DNA from: Hyphomicrobiales bacterium
Lineage (GTDB): Bacteria; Pseudomonadota; Alphaproteobacteria; Rhizobiales; Rhizobiaceae
NCBI GenBank assembly: GCA_900472605.1
Contig: UCJD01000013.1
Coordinates: 163,703 to 227,702 of the forward strand
DNA length: 64,000 bases
Direction: 5' to 3'
Shown here: piece after piece, positions 26,748 through 37,340 of the stretch
How the letters are laid out: every line of letters starts with the position of its first letter
How positions within the stretch are numbered: the first letter of the stretch is position 1
Program-made: the position numbers and the translations under genes
Notes under the pieces: model-generated
What the model saw: only the letters and a program-made list of their open reading frames with translations
The model's database searches: none
What the model was told of the DNA's origin: nothing

Positions 26748-27662
26748 ATGTTCAAGCCCTATCTCGACCGCTGGCATCTCACCCCTGACGGTGCGCCAGT
26801 TGTCACCCACTCGAGCCGCCTCCTGCCCGTGCTATGGCGCAACAAGCCGGCCATGCTGAAGCTGAGCGCCGACGACGCCGAGCGATCGGGCGCCGCCGTG
26901 ATGCACTGGTGGGATGGTTACGGTGCGGCAAAGGTCTATTGCCACGACGCCGACGCGATCGTGATCGAACGAGCCCAGGGCGGCCGCTCGCTGCTCGCCA
27001 TGGCCTCGAAAGGTCAGGATGACGCGGCAAGCCGCATCCTTTGCGACACCGTCGCCAGACTGCATGCGCCACGCCGCGCGCCGAAGCCGCCACTCATTCC
27101 CCTTGCCCGATGGTTCCGCGATCTCGCACCAGCCGCCGCCAAATACGGCGGCGTGCTCATCGATTGCCGCGACATCGCCACCGCCCTGCTCACCGAACCG
27201 CGCGACGAGACAGTCCTGCATGGCGATATCCACCACGGCAACGTCCTCGATTTCGAAGAGCACGGCTGGCTGGCGATCGACCCGAAGGGCTTGGTTGGAG
27301 AGCGCGCCTTCGACTATGCCAATATCTTCGCTAACCCGGAACTCTCGACGGTGACCGAACCCGATCGACTGCGGCGCCAATTGCCGATGATATCCACTGC
27401 CGCAGACATCGAGCCCGAGCGCCTGCTGCGCTGGATCGCCGCCTATTGCGGCCTCTCCGCCGCCTGGTTTCTCGACGATGGCTCCACGGCGGAAGCGCAG
27501 AGCCCACTTGCGGTCGCCCGCATCGCGCTGGCGGAACTAGGCCAAGGCCAGCCGCGCGGCGCAAGCGCTCCCGCCACGTCACCGTCCATCCGCCCTTCAA
27601 GGCAGCCGAGCGACAGCAGAGTCGTCCTGACGGCATCATCAATCGGCGTACTTGGCTCGTAG
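26748..27662 (+). CDS. Aminoglycoside/hydroxyurea phosphotransferase-like kinase
   Basis: A 304-residue member of the APH(6)/hydroxyurea-type antibiotic kinase family. The catalytic loop is VLHGDIHHGNVLDFEE and the metal-binding region is GWLAIDPKGLVGERAFDYANIF. Family-like sequence ends near AVARIALAEL (about residue 265); the remaining 40 residues look unrelated. That tail lies opposite the convergent epimerase gene, with which it overlaps by 220 bp. Either the ancestral stop was lost or the tail is tolerated. Resistance is possible but chromosomal relatives often have other substrates. Confidence 0.75.
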   Translation: MFKPYLDRWHLTPDGAPVVTHSSRLLPVLWRNKPAMLKLSADDAERSGAAVMHWWDGYGAAKVYCHDADAIVIERAQGGRSLLAMASKGQDDAASRILCDTVARLHAPRRAPKPPLIPLARWFRDLAPAAAKYGGVLIDCRDIATALLTEPRDETVLHGDIHHGNVLDFEEHGWLAIDPKGLVGERAFDYANIFANPELSTVTEPDRLRRQLPMISTAADIEPERLLRWIAAYCGLSAAWFLDDGSTAEAQSPLAVARIALAELGQGQPRGASAPATSPSIRPSRQPSDSRVVLTASSIGVLGS

Positions 27663-28546
27663 CCGAGTTCGGCCACCAGCCGCTCATTGTTCATCCGGAT
27701 CGGCTCGCGCCACAGATAGCGCATCTCCTTCAATTCGCGCATGAAGGTCACGAAGGGGGCCGCCAGCGGCACGACGAACCATGGAAACCCGCGCACCTTC
27801 ACCCGCTTGCCTACGACGCGCCTGATCGCCTCGACCATCTGCTGCCCATCACGATCCCAGAAACCGTCCATGTGATAGACCGCGAAATCAGGCAGCCGGT
27901 CGCGGCGCTCGATCAACTGGACCATCGTTTCCGCCACGTCGGGCAGATAGGCCCACTGATGCCCAACGCCCTTACGCGCCGGGTTGGTCACGGCTAAGAC
28001 GGGCTTGCCCGGGGTGATCATGCCCTGCGAGAACCAACTGTTTGCCGCCCCGGGGCCGAAGAAGTCGCCGGCCCGCACGATGATGACGGAAGCTCCGGCG
28101 CACGACGCCATCTCGAGCCGCTTCTCCATCTCGACGCGAATACCACCCTTCCTAGTCAGCGGATGCTGCGGGCTATCCTCACGGAGAATGGGAAACGCAT
28201 CGGGTCCGAAATTATAGACCGTGCCCGGCAGCACGATCGTTGCCCCGACGGCCTTGGCGGCCGCAATCGTATTGTCGAGCATCGGCAGCACCAGCGTTTC
28301 CCAGTCGCGATAGCCGGGCGGATTGACGGCGTGCACGATCAGGCTTGCCCCTTGCGCTGCGGCCATCACATCGGCCGCGCTCATCGCGTCTCCCTGCACC
28401 CAGTCCAGCCCCGGCTCGGCGGCGCGCGCTTTCTCCACATTCCGGTTGAGCGCGCGGACATGCCAGCCGCGAGAGCCAAGCTTGCGGGCAACCGCGCCGC
28501 CAATACCACCGGTTGCTCCGAGAATAAGTGCGATCTGCTGTGTCAT
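27443..28546 (-). CDS. NAD(P)-binding epimerase/dehydratase-like protein
   Basis: About 367 residues, an atypical extended SDR. Nucleotide motif IALILGATGGIGGAVARKLG is at the start; substrate-handling region TIVLPGTVYNFGPDAFP follows. Homologous sequence ends near DDAVRTTLLSLGCL; the last 50 residues (rich in A, S, R, P) arise from reading through the 3' end of the convergent phosphotransferase gene. ATG 28546 is preferred: GGAG lies 6 nt upstream. It is divergent from a LysR gene that probably controls it. Confidence 0.78.
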   Translation of the reverse strand: MTQQIALILGATGGIGGAVARKLGSRGWHVRALNRNVEKARAAEPGLDWVQGDAMSAADVMAAAQGASLIVHAVNPPGYRDWETLVLPMLDNTIAAAKAVGATIVLPGTVYNFGPDAFPILREDSPQHPLTRKGGIRVEMEKRLEMASCAGASVIIVRAGDFFGPGAANSWFSQGMITPGKPVLAVTNPARKGVGHQWAYLPDVAETMVQLIERRDRLPDFAVYHMDGFWDRDGQQMVEAIRRVVGKRVKVRGFPWFVVPLAAPFVTFMRELKEMRYLWREPIRMNNERLVAELGYEPSTPIDDAVRTTLLSLGCLEGRMDGDVAGALAPRGWPWPSSASAMRATASGLCASAVEPSSRNQAAERPQ

Positions 28547-28589
28547 CATTGTCTCCATCCATTCGATGAAGTGATGATGCATCTCAGAA

Positions 28590-28621
28590 GAGATAAACGA
28601 AATTGACGAAATCTGTATCTC
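28590..28621. promoter_or_regulatory. Candidate LysR operator in divergent promoter
   Basis: GAGATA (28590-28595) and TATCTC (28616-28621) form an interrupted dyad; between them ACGAAAT occurs twice, 2 bp apart. The site lies in the 91-bp gap between the epimerase and LysR starts. The spacing is wider than a classical LysR half-site pair, so this is tentative. Confidence 0.35.
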
Positions 28622-28637
28622 ATCTATACATATTTGA

Positions 28638-29549
28638 ATGACCGCAGAGCCAAGCTGGGATTTCTACCGCACACTTCTCGCCGTGCTTGACCATGGATCG
28701 CTTTCGGCCGCCGCCCGAGAACTCGGCCTGACGCAGCCGACCATTGGCCGCCATATCAATGCCCTGGAAGAGATCGTCGGCACGCAGCTCTTCGTCCGCT
28801 CGCAGAGCGGCCTGATGCCGACCGAAGCCGCGCTCGAACTCAGACCCTATGCAGAAACATTGGCCTCGACCTCCGCCGCGCTCCTTCGCACCGCCTCCGG
28901 CCATCGCGACCGCGTCGCCGGGCCGGTCCGCATCAGCGCCAGCGAAGTGATTGGCGTCGAGGTGCTGCCCTCGATCCTGGCGCCGCTGATGGAGCAATAC
29001 CCGGCGCTCGAGATCGAACTCTCCGCCTCCGACGCCGTCGAGGATCTGTTGAGCCGCGAAGCCGATATCGCCGTGCGCATGAGTGAGCCGACGCAGGACG
29101 CGCTGGTCGTGCGCCGCATCGGCGACATCCCGCTCGGCTTCCACGCCCATCGCCGCTATCTCGACCACCATGGCACGCCGCAAACGCTGGCCGATCTCGA
29201 AGGCCACCGCCTGATCGGCTTCGACCGGCGCACCGGCTATGTCAGGACGATGCTGAAACGCTACCCGACCTTCGCCGGCCTCACCTTCGGCTTCAAGGCC
29301 GACAGCACGCTGGCGCAGCTGGCGGCGATCCGGTCGGGATTGGGGATTGGGATGTGCCAGACGGGCCTGGCGGCCTCGAACCCGGATCTTGTGCACGTGC
29401 TGCCGCGGGCGTTTCAAATCCCGCTTGCGACCTGGGTGGTGATGCACGAGGCCATCAGGACCTCTCCGCGCTACCGGGTTACTTTCGATGCGCTGGTCAC
29501 GGGCCTGCTCGATTATATCAGGGAAGAAGCGCTCAGCCGTCGGGATTGA
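28638..29549 (+). CDS. LysR-family regulator of the divergent epimerase gene
   Basis: A 303-residue LysR protein. HTH: WDFYRTLLAVLDHGSLSAAARELGLTQPTIGRHI; effector domain from about residue 90 (GPVRISASEVIGVEVLPSIL). It resembles regulators that control a neighbouring oxidoreductase. Divergent transcription with the epimerase gene across 91 bp is the standard LysR arrangement and makes that gene the prime target. No effector can be proposed. Confidence 0.88.
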   Translation: MTAEPSWDFYRTLLAVLDHGSLSAAARELGLTQPTIGRHINALEEIVGTQLFVRSQSGLMPTEAALELRPYAETLASTSAALLRTASGHRDRVAGPVRISASEVIGVEVLPSILAPLMEQYPALEIELSASDAVEDLLSREADIAVRMSEPTQDALVVRRIGDIPLGFHAHRRYLDHHGTPQTLADLEGHRLIGFDRRTGYVRTMLKRYPTFAGLTFGFKADSTLAQLAAIRSGLGIGMCQTGLAASNPDLVHVLPRAFQIPLATWVVMHEAIRTSPRYRVTFDALVTGLLDYIREEALSRRD

Positions 29550-29577
29550 CCCAAGGCGTCATAGAGAGCGCGATCAG

Positions 29578-29859
29578 TCATGCACGCGGCGACGTGGCGG
29601 GCTGGTGGGTCTTCCAGTTGCCGTCGACCACCTCGGTCTCCGGACGGTCGCCACCCTCGGCATATTCCTCGTGCCACTTGCCCTTGTCGTCCTGCCAGCT
29701 GATCTCGGCGGAATCGCCACCGACCTGCTGCTCGGCCGCCACGATACGGGCCGCCTCAAGCGCTTCGGAATGTGTCGGGAAGGCCTCGGAATACACGTTT
29801 CCCAGCCGGTAGGCCCAGCCGCCATCGTGCTGGACGACTTCATAGACCACCTTGACCAT
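29578..29859 (-). CDS. Small DUF2188-like protein
   Basis: A 93-residue protein, MVKVVYEVVQHDGGWAYRLG then PTHSEALEAARIVAAEQ, the layout of DUF2188 proteins, in which a short beta unit and one helix are followed by a charged, Trp-containing strand. Function is unknown. ATG 29859 has AGGAG 8 nt upstream on the minus strand. It lies alone between the convergent LysR gene and the divergent antiporter gene. Confidence 0.7.
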   Translation of the reverse strand: MVKVVYEVVQHDGGWAYRLGNVYSEAFPTHSEALEAARIVAAEQQVGGDSAEISWQDDKGKWHEEYAEGGDRPETEVVDGNWKTHQPATSPRA

Positions 29860-30032
29860 GCACTTCACTCCTCTTCTGCCTGTTCAACATCAGGAGCCAA
29901 CGGGATTGAAGCCCGTTCCGCGCGGTGCCGTTTGGCAAAAAGACGAGAGGCGCCGCGACATGCTTCCGGCTGACCGATGAGGCAGTATTCCATTAAATGC
30001 CCGAGACTGCAAACCTGCCCCGCGCAATCGCC

Positions 30033-30076
30033 GACTTGATATGTGAAATCATCGCCTTAGACTTGATACGTGAATC
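30033..30076 (+). repeat. Direct repeat before the Ca2+/H+ antiporter gene
   Basis: GACTTGATATGTGAAATC (30033-30050) and GACTTGATACGTGAATC (30060-30076) are near-identical, 27 bp apart (about 2.6 helical turns). They sit directly upstream of the chosen start at 30094 and could bind a regulator, or the CTTGAT units could act as -35 elements. Confidence 0.5.
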
Positions 30077-30093
30077 AAGATCGGAGCTCGACG

Positions 30094-31191
30094 TTGGGAA
30101 TTGTGTCACGCCTTAAAACCGAACGGTACCTGCTGATAGCGATCGCCGTCGGCGTGGCAGCCTTCCTGTCGGAACACGCGATCATGGAGATGGGTCAGGG
30201 TGCGGCACTCATCGCGGCCGCCGCCCTCGTCGGCACCATCGTGCTCGCCTCCATGCGCGTCGCCCATCACGCCGAGATCCTCGCCATCAAGGTCGGCGAT
30301 CCCTACGGAACGATGATCCTGACGCTCTCGGCGGTCGCCGTCGAGGTAATCATCCTCGCGATCATGATGTCAGGCGAAAGCTCGCCGACGCTGGTGCGCG
30401 ACACGATTTATTCCGCGCTAATGCTCGACATCAACGGCATTCTCGGCCTCGCCGCCCTGCTCGGCGGGCTGAAGCACGGCGAGCAGCCCTATAACGACAA
30501 CTCCGGCAAGACCTACGGCGTCATGATCCTGACGGCGATCGGCATATCGATGATCGTCCCGGAATTCGTGCCCGACGATAAATGGCACTACTATTCGATG
30601 TTCACCATCGTCGCGATGATCGCGCTCTACGGCCTGTTCCTGCGCATGCAGGTTGGCCAGCACAGCTATTTCTTCAGCTACAGCTATTCCCGCGACGACC
30701 GCAAAGCCGAGGGATCGGAGGATCATGGTGCCGAAGGATCGACCATCGAGTCGATCGCCACCATCGTCGTCGGTGTCGTGATCATCGGCGTGCTCGCCGA
30801 ATTCATGTCCGCCTTCATGAACGACGGCCTGAAGGGCACTGGTGCGCCAATCGGTCTGGCAGCCCTCGTCGTCGCCACCATTTCCGCCGCCCCGGAAATC
30901 CTCACCGCTCTCCGCGCAGCCTTGAAAAACCGCATGCAGGCTACCGTCAACATCGCCATGGGAGCGTCGCTGTCCACCGTCATCCTCACCGTTCCCGTCA
31001 TGGAGGGCATCGCGCTCTACACTGGCCAGCCCTTCATCATGGCGATGACGCCGGTGCAGACGGTGATGGTGGCGATCACCCTGATTGCTGCAGCGATCAA
31101 CCTCAACGACGGCGAGACCAACGCCATTGAGGGCATGACCCACTTCATCCTCTTCGCGACATTCCTGATGCTGACGGGGCTGGGACTGTGA
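30094..31191 (+). CDS. chaA: Calcium/proton antiporter (ChaA/CAX family)
   Basis: About 365 residues with roughly 11 membrane helices. The two alpha-repeat signatures of cation/proton exchangers are visible: LSAVAVEVIILAIMM and ATISAAPEILTALRAALKNRMQ, each with the key acidic residue. A short acidic/charged loop (RDDRKAEGSEDHGAEG) separates the halves. ChaA exports Ca2+ or Na+/K+ at alkaline pH. TTG 30094 has GGAG 7 nt upstream; GTG 30070 is the alternative but falls within the upstream direct repeat. Confidence 0.85.
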   Translation: MGIVSRLKTERYLLIAIAVGVAAFLSEHAIMEMGQGAALIAAAALVGTIVLASMRVAHHAEILAIKVGDPYGTMILTLSAVAVEVIILAIMMSGESSPTLVRDTIYSALMLDINGILGLAALLGGLKHGEQPYNDNSGKTYGVMILTAIGISMIVPEFVPDDKWHYYSMFTIVAMIALYGLFLRMQVGQHSYFFSYSYSRDDRKAEGSEDHGAEGSTIESIATIVVGVVIIGVLAEFMSAFMNDGLKGTGAPIGLAALVVATISAAPEILTALRAALKNRMQATVNIAMGASLSTVILTVPVMEGIALYTGQPFIMAMTPVQTVMVAITLIAAAINLNDGETNAIEGMTHFILFATFLMLTGLGL

Positions 31192-31299
31192 TGGCAACTA
31201 CGGCTGCAGACGGCGATAGGACTCCAAAATCATCCGCTTACGGCAGTAAATTGAATCAACCTGCGAGCGGCGCGCACCACGCGTTACCGCCCTGACAGA

Positions 31300-32454
31300 T
31301 CAGGCGGCAGCCTTTCCGGGCGTACCAAACAGCACGGCCCGATTTCGCCCGGTATCCTTGGCGATGTAAAGCGCAGCATCGGCCATCTTCAGCAGGTCGC
31401 TCCACGAATGCGCGGTGTCCTTGCTGGTCGCAACGCCGATACTGACGGTCAGCGGCACGCGCTGGCCGTTACTATCAACCACCAACTCGCGCACGCTATC
31501 GACCAGTCGCTCGGCCGCCGCCATCGCTTCTGCGGCATTGGTCTTCGGCAGATACGCCGCGAACTCCTCGCCGCCTAAACGGGCAAAACTGCCGCCATTA
31601 CGCAGGTTGCTCTGGATCGTTCTCGCGAAGCTGATGAGCACCTGATCGCCCGTGTCATGACCAAAGCGATCGTTGACCTGCTTGAACAGATCGAGGTCCA
31701 TCAGCAGCAGCGCGTCATCCGGTTTGATCACCCGCGGCATCCGCGAGGTGAACCAACGGCGATTGCCGACGCCGGTGAGGATGTCGGTATCAGCCGCATG
31801 CCGCAACTCCGCCTCGGCCCGCTCCTTGACGAGAATGATCACGAACAGGGCGATGGCGAAATGGCAGATGATCCTGAGGAAGAAAGCCCAACGCGGTGTC
31901 AGCGGCGTCAACGTGGGCGCGATCATGGCGAAGACCACGAGAAGCGCCAGCAGCGAACCGATTGCGATGACCACGGAAAGCAGCAGCCGCACAGGCAGCC
32001 GCTCCGGCCTGCGATCGGCGATCACGCCGGCAGCCGATGCGGCAAGCGACAGGAACGACATGGAATTGGAGATGCCGCCGCGAAGCTCGTCATCGAGATA
32101 GAACTTCGTGATCGCCGCAACCGCCACCAAAACGGCAGGAACGGTCAGAGCAAGCCAGTCGGCAAGGCGCTGCCGGCCACTGCTGAGCCTGCGCATGCCG
32201 ATCCAGAAAAAGGCATAGCCAATGAGGCCGAACCCGAACGTCCCGAGCGTCCAGATCTCATGCGGCAGAATTGCGCGGTCACCCAGTCCCGCCATGGTCG
32301 ATGAAAGTGCAAGCGACAGGAACGCGGTCGCCAGGATCCCAAGCCCTTCGCCACGCCGGGATTGCCAGCGTGCATAGAGAAAGCACAGAGCGCCGACAAG
32401 GAAAGAGCATTGGTGCAGCAGCAGCACCGTGGCGAGATCGAGTTGAATGGTCAT
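31300..32454 (-). CDS. Membrane-bound diguanylate cyclase (GGDEF)
   Basis: A 384-residue protein with about seven N-terminal hydrophobic segments (residues 8-210) followed by a GGDEF domain. The active-site motif is GGEEF near residue 294, within GSFARLGGEEFAAYLPK; the domain start LRHAADTDILTGVGNRRWF is intact. It should make cyclic-di-GMP from two GTP. No RxxD inhibitory site is present at the usual position, so product inhibition may be weak. The N-terminal region is an MHYT/MASE-like sensor of unknown ligand. Confidence 0.85.
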   Translation of the reverse strand: MTIQLDLATVLLLHQCSFLVGALCFLYARWQSRRGEGLGILATAFLSLALSSTMAGLGDRAILPHEIWTLGTFGFGLIGYAFFWIGMRRLSSGRQRLADWLALTVPAVLVAVAAITKFYLDDELRGGISNSMSFLSLAASAAGVIADRRPERLPVRLLLSVVIAIGSLLALLVVFAMIAPTLTPLTPRWAFFLRIICHFAIALFVIILVKERAEAELRHAADTDILTGVGNRRWFTSRMPRVIKPDDALLLMDLDLFKQVNDRFGHDTGDQVLISFARTIQSNLRNGGSFARLGGEEFAAYLPKTNAAEAMAAAERLVDSVRELVVDSNGQRVPLTVSIGVATSKDTAHSWSDLLKMADAALYIAKDTGRNRAVLFGTPGKAAA

Positions 32455-32548
32455 GATACCGGGAAATGAAATTCTGAAAAAGCAGGCAGAGACATAGGTG
32501 ACAGTAATTAGCGCTTTTTAAATGGCAGGCCTCGAAACGTACCCCTAA

Positions 32549-32576
32549 CAAAAAACCCGCCGTCGCCGGCGGGTTT
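32549..32576 (-). terminator. Intrinsic terminator of the aspartate aminotransferase gene
   Basis: Arms AAACCCGCCG (32553-32562) and CGGCGGGTTT (32567-32576) around TCGC. On the minus strand the stem is followed by a T-run (As at 32549-32555), 20 bp after the stop codon at 32596. Confidence 0.88.
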
Positions 32577-32595
32577 GATCATTGGTTGTTAAAGC

Positions 32596-34138
<1,543 letters not shown>

Positions 34139-36490
34139 ATGTTTCTGGAAGATGAAGTCACCATCAGGCGGCTGCGCGCCGGCCGCGTTTCCATATCATT
34201 GCTGATCGCATTCGTGGCCTTTGCCGCGTCGATTCTCGTCACCTCGGGGCTCGTTACCGCGGCCTACGCGGCAGAAGAGCCCGCGCAAAAGCCGCAACAG
34301 CTCGCCGGCCTTGTCAGGCCGAACGACGTCAACAGCGGCTCCCTGCTCTTTCCCGCCAAGGAGCCCGGCTTCTTCGTCGAGGCGCCGCGCCTCAAGACCG
34401 ATGTCGAGATGGATGTCACCGGCCCCATCGCCCGCGTCAAGGTGACCCAGCGTTTCGAGAACCCGAGCAAGGGCTGGGTCGAAGGCACCTATGTCTTCCC
34501 GCTCCCGGAGAATTCCGCCGTCGACGTCCTGAAGATGCAGATCGGCGACCGCTTCATCGAGGGCCAGATCAAGCCGCGTCAGGAAGCCCGCGAAATCTAC
34601 GAGCAGGCCAAGGCCGAGGGCAAGAAAACGGCGCTGCTCGAGCAGCAGCGTCCCAACATCTTCACCAACCAGGTCGCCAATATCGGCCCCGGCGAAACCA
34701 TCGTCGTGCAGATCGAATATCAGCAGACGGTGCACCAATCCGGCGGCGAATTCTCGCTGCGCTTCCCGATGGTCGTAGCGCCCCGCTACAATCCGGCGCC
34801 GATCGTCCAGACCGTCGAGTTCAACAACGGCGCCGGCTTCGCCGTCCCAAGCGATCCGGTCGAAAACCGCGACAAGATCGAAGCGCCTGTGCTCGATCCA
34901 CGCGAAAACGCCAGGATCAATCCGGTCGCGTTGACGGTCAACCTCAAGGCGGGCTTCCCGCTCGGCGACGTCAAATCCTCGTTTCACGATGTCGATATCA
35001 AGCAGGATGGCGACCAGAACCGCGTGATCGCTCTCAAGGGCGACACCGTCCCCGCCGACAAGGATTTCGAACTCACCTGGAAGGCAGCTCCCGGCAAGAC
35101 GCCGAGCGCCGGCCTGTTTCGCGAAGTGCGCGACGGAAAGACTTATCTCCTCGCCTTCGTCACTCCGCCGGCGACGCCCGACACATCCACCGCGTCCGCC
35201 AAGCGCGAGGTTGTCTTCGTCATCGACAATTCCGGCTCAATGTCCGGCCCCTCGATCGAGCAGGCCAAGCAGAGCCTGGCGCTCGCCATCTCCCGCCTCA
35301 ATCCGGAAGATCGCTTCAACGTCATCCGTTTCGACGACACGATGACGGACTATTTCAACGGCCTCGTCGCCGCCTCCCCCGACAATCGCGAAAAGGCGAT
35401 CGCTTACGTCCGGGGCCTCACGGCCGACGGCGGCACCGAGATGCTTCCCGCGCTGCAGGCCGCCCTGCGAAATCAGGGCGCTGTCGCCGCAGGCGCGTTG
35501 CGCCAGGTGGTCTTCCTGACGGACGGCGCAATCGGCAACGAACAGCAGTTGTTCACCGAGATCGCCCAGAACCGCGGCGACGCCCGCGTCTTCACCGTCG
35601 GCATCGGCTCGGCGCCCAACTCCTACTTCATGACCAAGGCCGCCGAGATGGGCCGAGGCACCTTCACCCAGATCGGCTCCACCGACCAGATCGCCACGCG
35701 AATGGCCGAACTGTTCCAGAAGCTGCAGAACCCCGCGATGACCGATATCGCGGCGACCTTCGAAGACGCCAAGGCCGAGGATATCACCCCCAACCCGATG
35801 CCCGACCTCTACACCGGCGAACCCGTGGTGCTGACCGCCGAACTGCCGAACACCAGGCCGACAGGCAAGCTGCAGATCACAGGCAAGACGGGCGCCCAGC
35901 CCTGGCGTGTCGAGATGGATATCGCCAATACCGCCGATGGCCAGGGCATTTCCAAGCTCTGGGCGCGCCGCAAGATCGATGATCTCGAGGCCCGCGCCTA
36001 TGAGCGGCAGGACCCGACGGCGCTCGACAAGGACGTCGAGACCGTGGCGCTTGCCCACCACCTCGTCTCGCGCATGACCAGCCTCGTCGCCGTCGACGTT
36101 ACCGCGTCGCGCCCATCCGACAAGTCCTTGGATCAGACCAAGCTGCCGCTCAACCTCCCCGACGGCTGGGACTTCGAAAAAGTCTTCGGCGACACCGCCC
36201 CTGCCCCGCAGGCACCTTCAGGGAACGGACCCGACCACGCCATGGCCGCCCCGCTGCAGCAGGTAGCCGAGCTTGCGGAAACCCGCATGGCGGCGGCCCC
36301 GACGCCCAAGGCCGCCAGCCTCATCGCTCAACGATCGGCCTCGATCCAGCTGCCGCAAACCGCCACACGCGCCGACGAGCAGATCGCCCGTGGCGTGACG
36401 ATGATGGTCCTGGCGCTGGTGGCCGCAAGTGGTCTGATGGCGTGGAGGCGCCGCAGCGCCACGGCAGGAGGATCCCGCGATGGCAACTAG
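34139..36490 (+). CDS. VIT/vWA-domain sortase substrate (TIGR03788 type)
   Basis: A 783-residue exported protein. A signal peptide (ISLLIAFVAFAASILVTSGL, cut after AAYA) is followed by a VIT domain (about 70-200; VTQRFENPSKGWVEGTYVFP) and a vWA domain with MIDAS motif DNSGSMSG near residue 362. The C-terminus has LPQTA (738-742), a hydrophobic helix (TMMVLALVAASGLMAW) and RRR: a sortase sorting signal. The sortase gene overlaps by 11 bp. Presumably the protein is cleaved at LPQT-A and attached to an unknown acceptor in the envelope. The role may be adhesion or metal-dependent protein binding. Confidence 0.88.
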   Translation: MFLEDEVTIRRLRAGRVSISLLIAFVAFAASILVTSGLVTAAYAAEEPAQKPQQLAGLVRPNDVNSGSLLFPAKEPGFFVEAPRLKTDVEMDVTGPIARVKVTQRFENPSKGWVEGTYVFPLPENSAVDVLKMQIGDRFIEGQIKPRQEAREIYEQAKAEGKKTALLEQQRPNIFTNQVANIGPGETIVVQIEYQQTVHQSGGEFSLRFPMVVAPRYNPAPIVQTVEFNNGAGFAVPSDPVENRDKIEAPVLDPRENARINPVALTVNLKAGFPLGDVKSSFHDVDIKQDGDQNRVIALKGDTVPADKDFELTWKAAPGKTPSAGLFREVRDGKTYLLAFVTPPATPDTSTASAKREVVFVIDNSGSMSGPSIEQAKQSLALAISRLNPEDRFNVIRFDDTMTDYFNGLVAASPDNREKAIAYVRGLTADGGTEMLPALQAALRNQGAVAAGALRQVVFLTDGAIGNEQQLFTEIAQNRGDARVFTVGIGSAPNSYFMTKAAEMGRGTFTQIGSTDQIATRMAELFQKLQNPAMTDIAATFEDAKAEDITPNPMPDLYTGEPVVLTAELPNTRPTGKLQITGKTGAQPWRVEMDIANTADGQGISKLWARRKIDDLEARAYERQDPTALDKDVETVALAHHLVSRMTSLVAVDVTASRPSDKSLDQTKLPLNLPDGWDFEKVFGDTAPAPQAPSGNGPDHAMAAPLQQVAELAETRMAAAPTPKAASLIAQRSASIQLPQTATRADEQIARGVTMMVLALVAASGLMAWRRRSATAGGSRDGN

Positions 36491-37259
36491 GACGCACAGC
36501 CCGGGCGGATACGCTGGCCCTGACGAATTCGGAGCTCTACCCACCTACCTGGAACTCGCCATGGCTACCGCCGCCGCCACGGCCCACGAAAACGCCGGAG
36601 CGCCGAAGGCCCTACCCCGCCTGCCACGTCTCTCAACGGTCGAGAAGGTGATCGCCGTCGGCATCGCCATTCTCGCGCTCTACGGTATGGTCCTGATCGG
36701 CGATGGCATCTATATCAAGGCGAAGGCGCAGTTATCGCAGTTCCTGCTGGCGCGCGCCTTTGCGGCCGAGCTGCGCGGCGAGGATGCAAAGCCCTGGCCC
36801 TGGGCCGACTTCACCACCGAGGCGAAAGTGAGCGCCCCTCGCCTGGGCAAGCAGGCCATTGTCCTCGCCGGTGCATCAGGCGAAGCGCTCGCCTTCGGCC
36901 CGGCCTGGCTTACCAACACGCCGCAGCCGGGCGACGAGGGCACATCCGTCATCGCCGCGCACCGCGACACGCATTTTCGCTGGTTGAAGGACGTCAAGCC
37001 CGGCGATGAGATCGAGGTCACGCGCCGCGACGGCGAACGACTGGTGTTCAGGGCAGGCGAAGGCCGCGTCGTCTCCTGGGACAATAATGGTATCGATCCG
37101 GCAGCGCATGGCCATAACCTCGTACTGGCAACCTGCTGGCCCTTCGGCGCCACTGCACGCGGGTCGCTCCGCTATATCGTCGAGGCCGAACTCGTCGACA
37201 CGAGAACGACCGGTTCCGTTCAAGGCCAAAACACAATGCCGTTATCCCCCACCCTTTGA
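36480..37259 (+). CDS. Class GN (Gram-negative) sortase
   Basis: A 259-residue transpeptidase. One membrane helix (VIAVGIAILALYGMVLIGDGI, about 58-78) precedes the sortase barrel. The catalytic His is in SVIAAHRDTHFRWL, the Cys in LVLATCWPFGA, and the Arg probably in GSLRYIVEAEL. AGGAGGATCCCGCG precedes ATG 36480, overlapping the substrate gene by 11 bp, so the pair is translationally linked. Such dedicated pairs occur in scattered proteobacteria. The N-terminal 50 residues before the helix are unusually long; ATG 36561 is a possible shorter start. Confidence 0.88.
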   Translation: MATRTHSPGGYAGPDEFGALPTYLELAMATAAATAHENAGAPKALPRLPRLSTVEKVIAVGIAILALYGMVLIGDGIYIKAKAQLSQFLLARAFAAELRGEDAKPWPWADFTTEAKVSAPRLGKQAIVLAGASGEALAFGPAWLTNTPQPGDEGTSVIAAHRDTHFRWLKDVKPGDEIEVTRRDGERLVFRAGEGRVVSWDNNGIDPAAHGHNLVLATCWPFGATARGSLRYIVEAELVDTRTTGSVQGQNTMPLSPTL

Positions 37260-37340
37260 GGGTTGAACCAATGCGCTTGCTCCTCCAAGTCTCAGGCAGC
37301 CATTGTGGATTGGTATTTTTGGCTTGGCATCGGGGGATGG

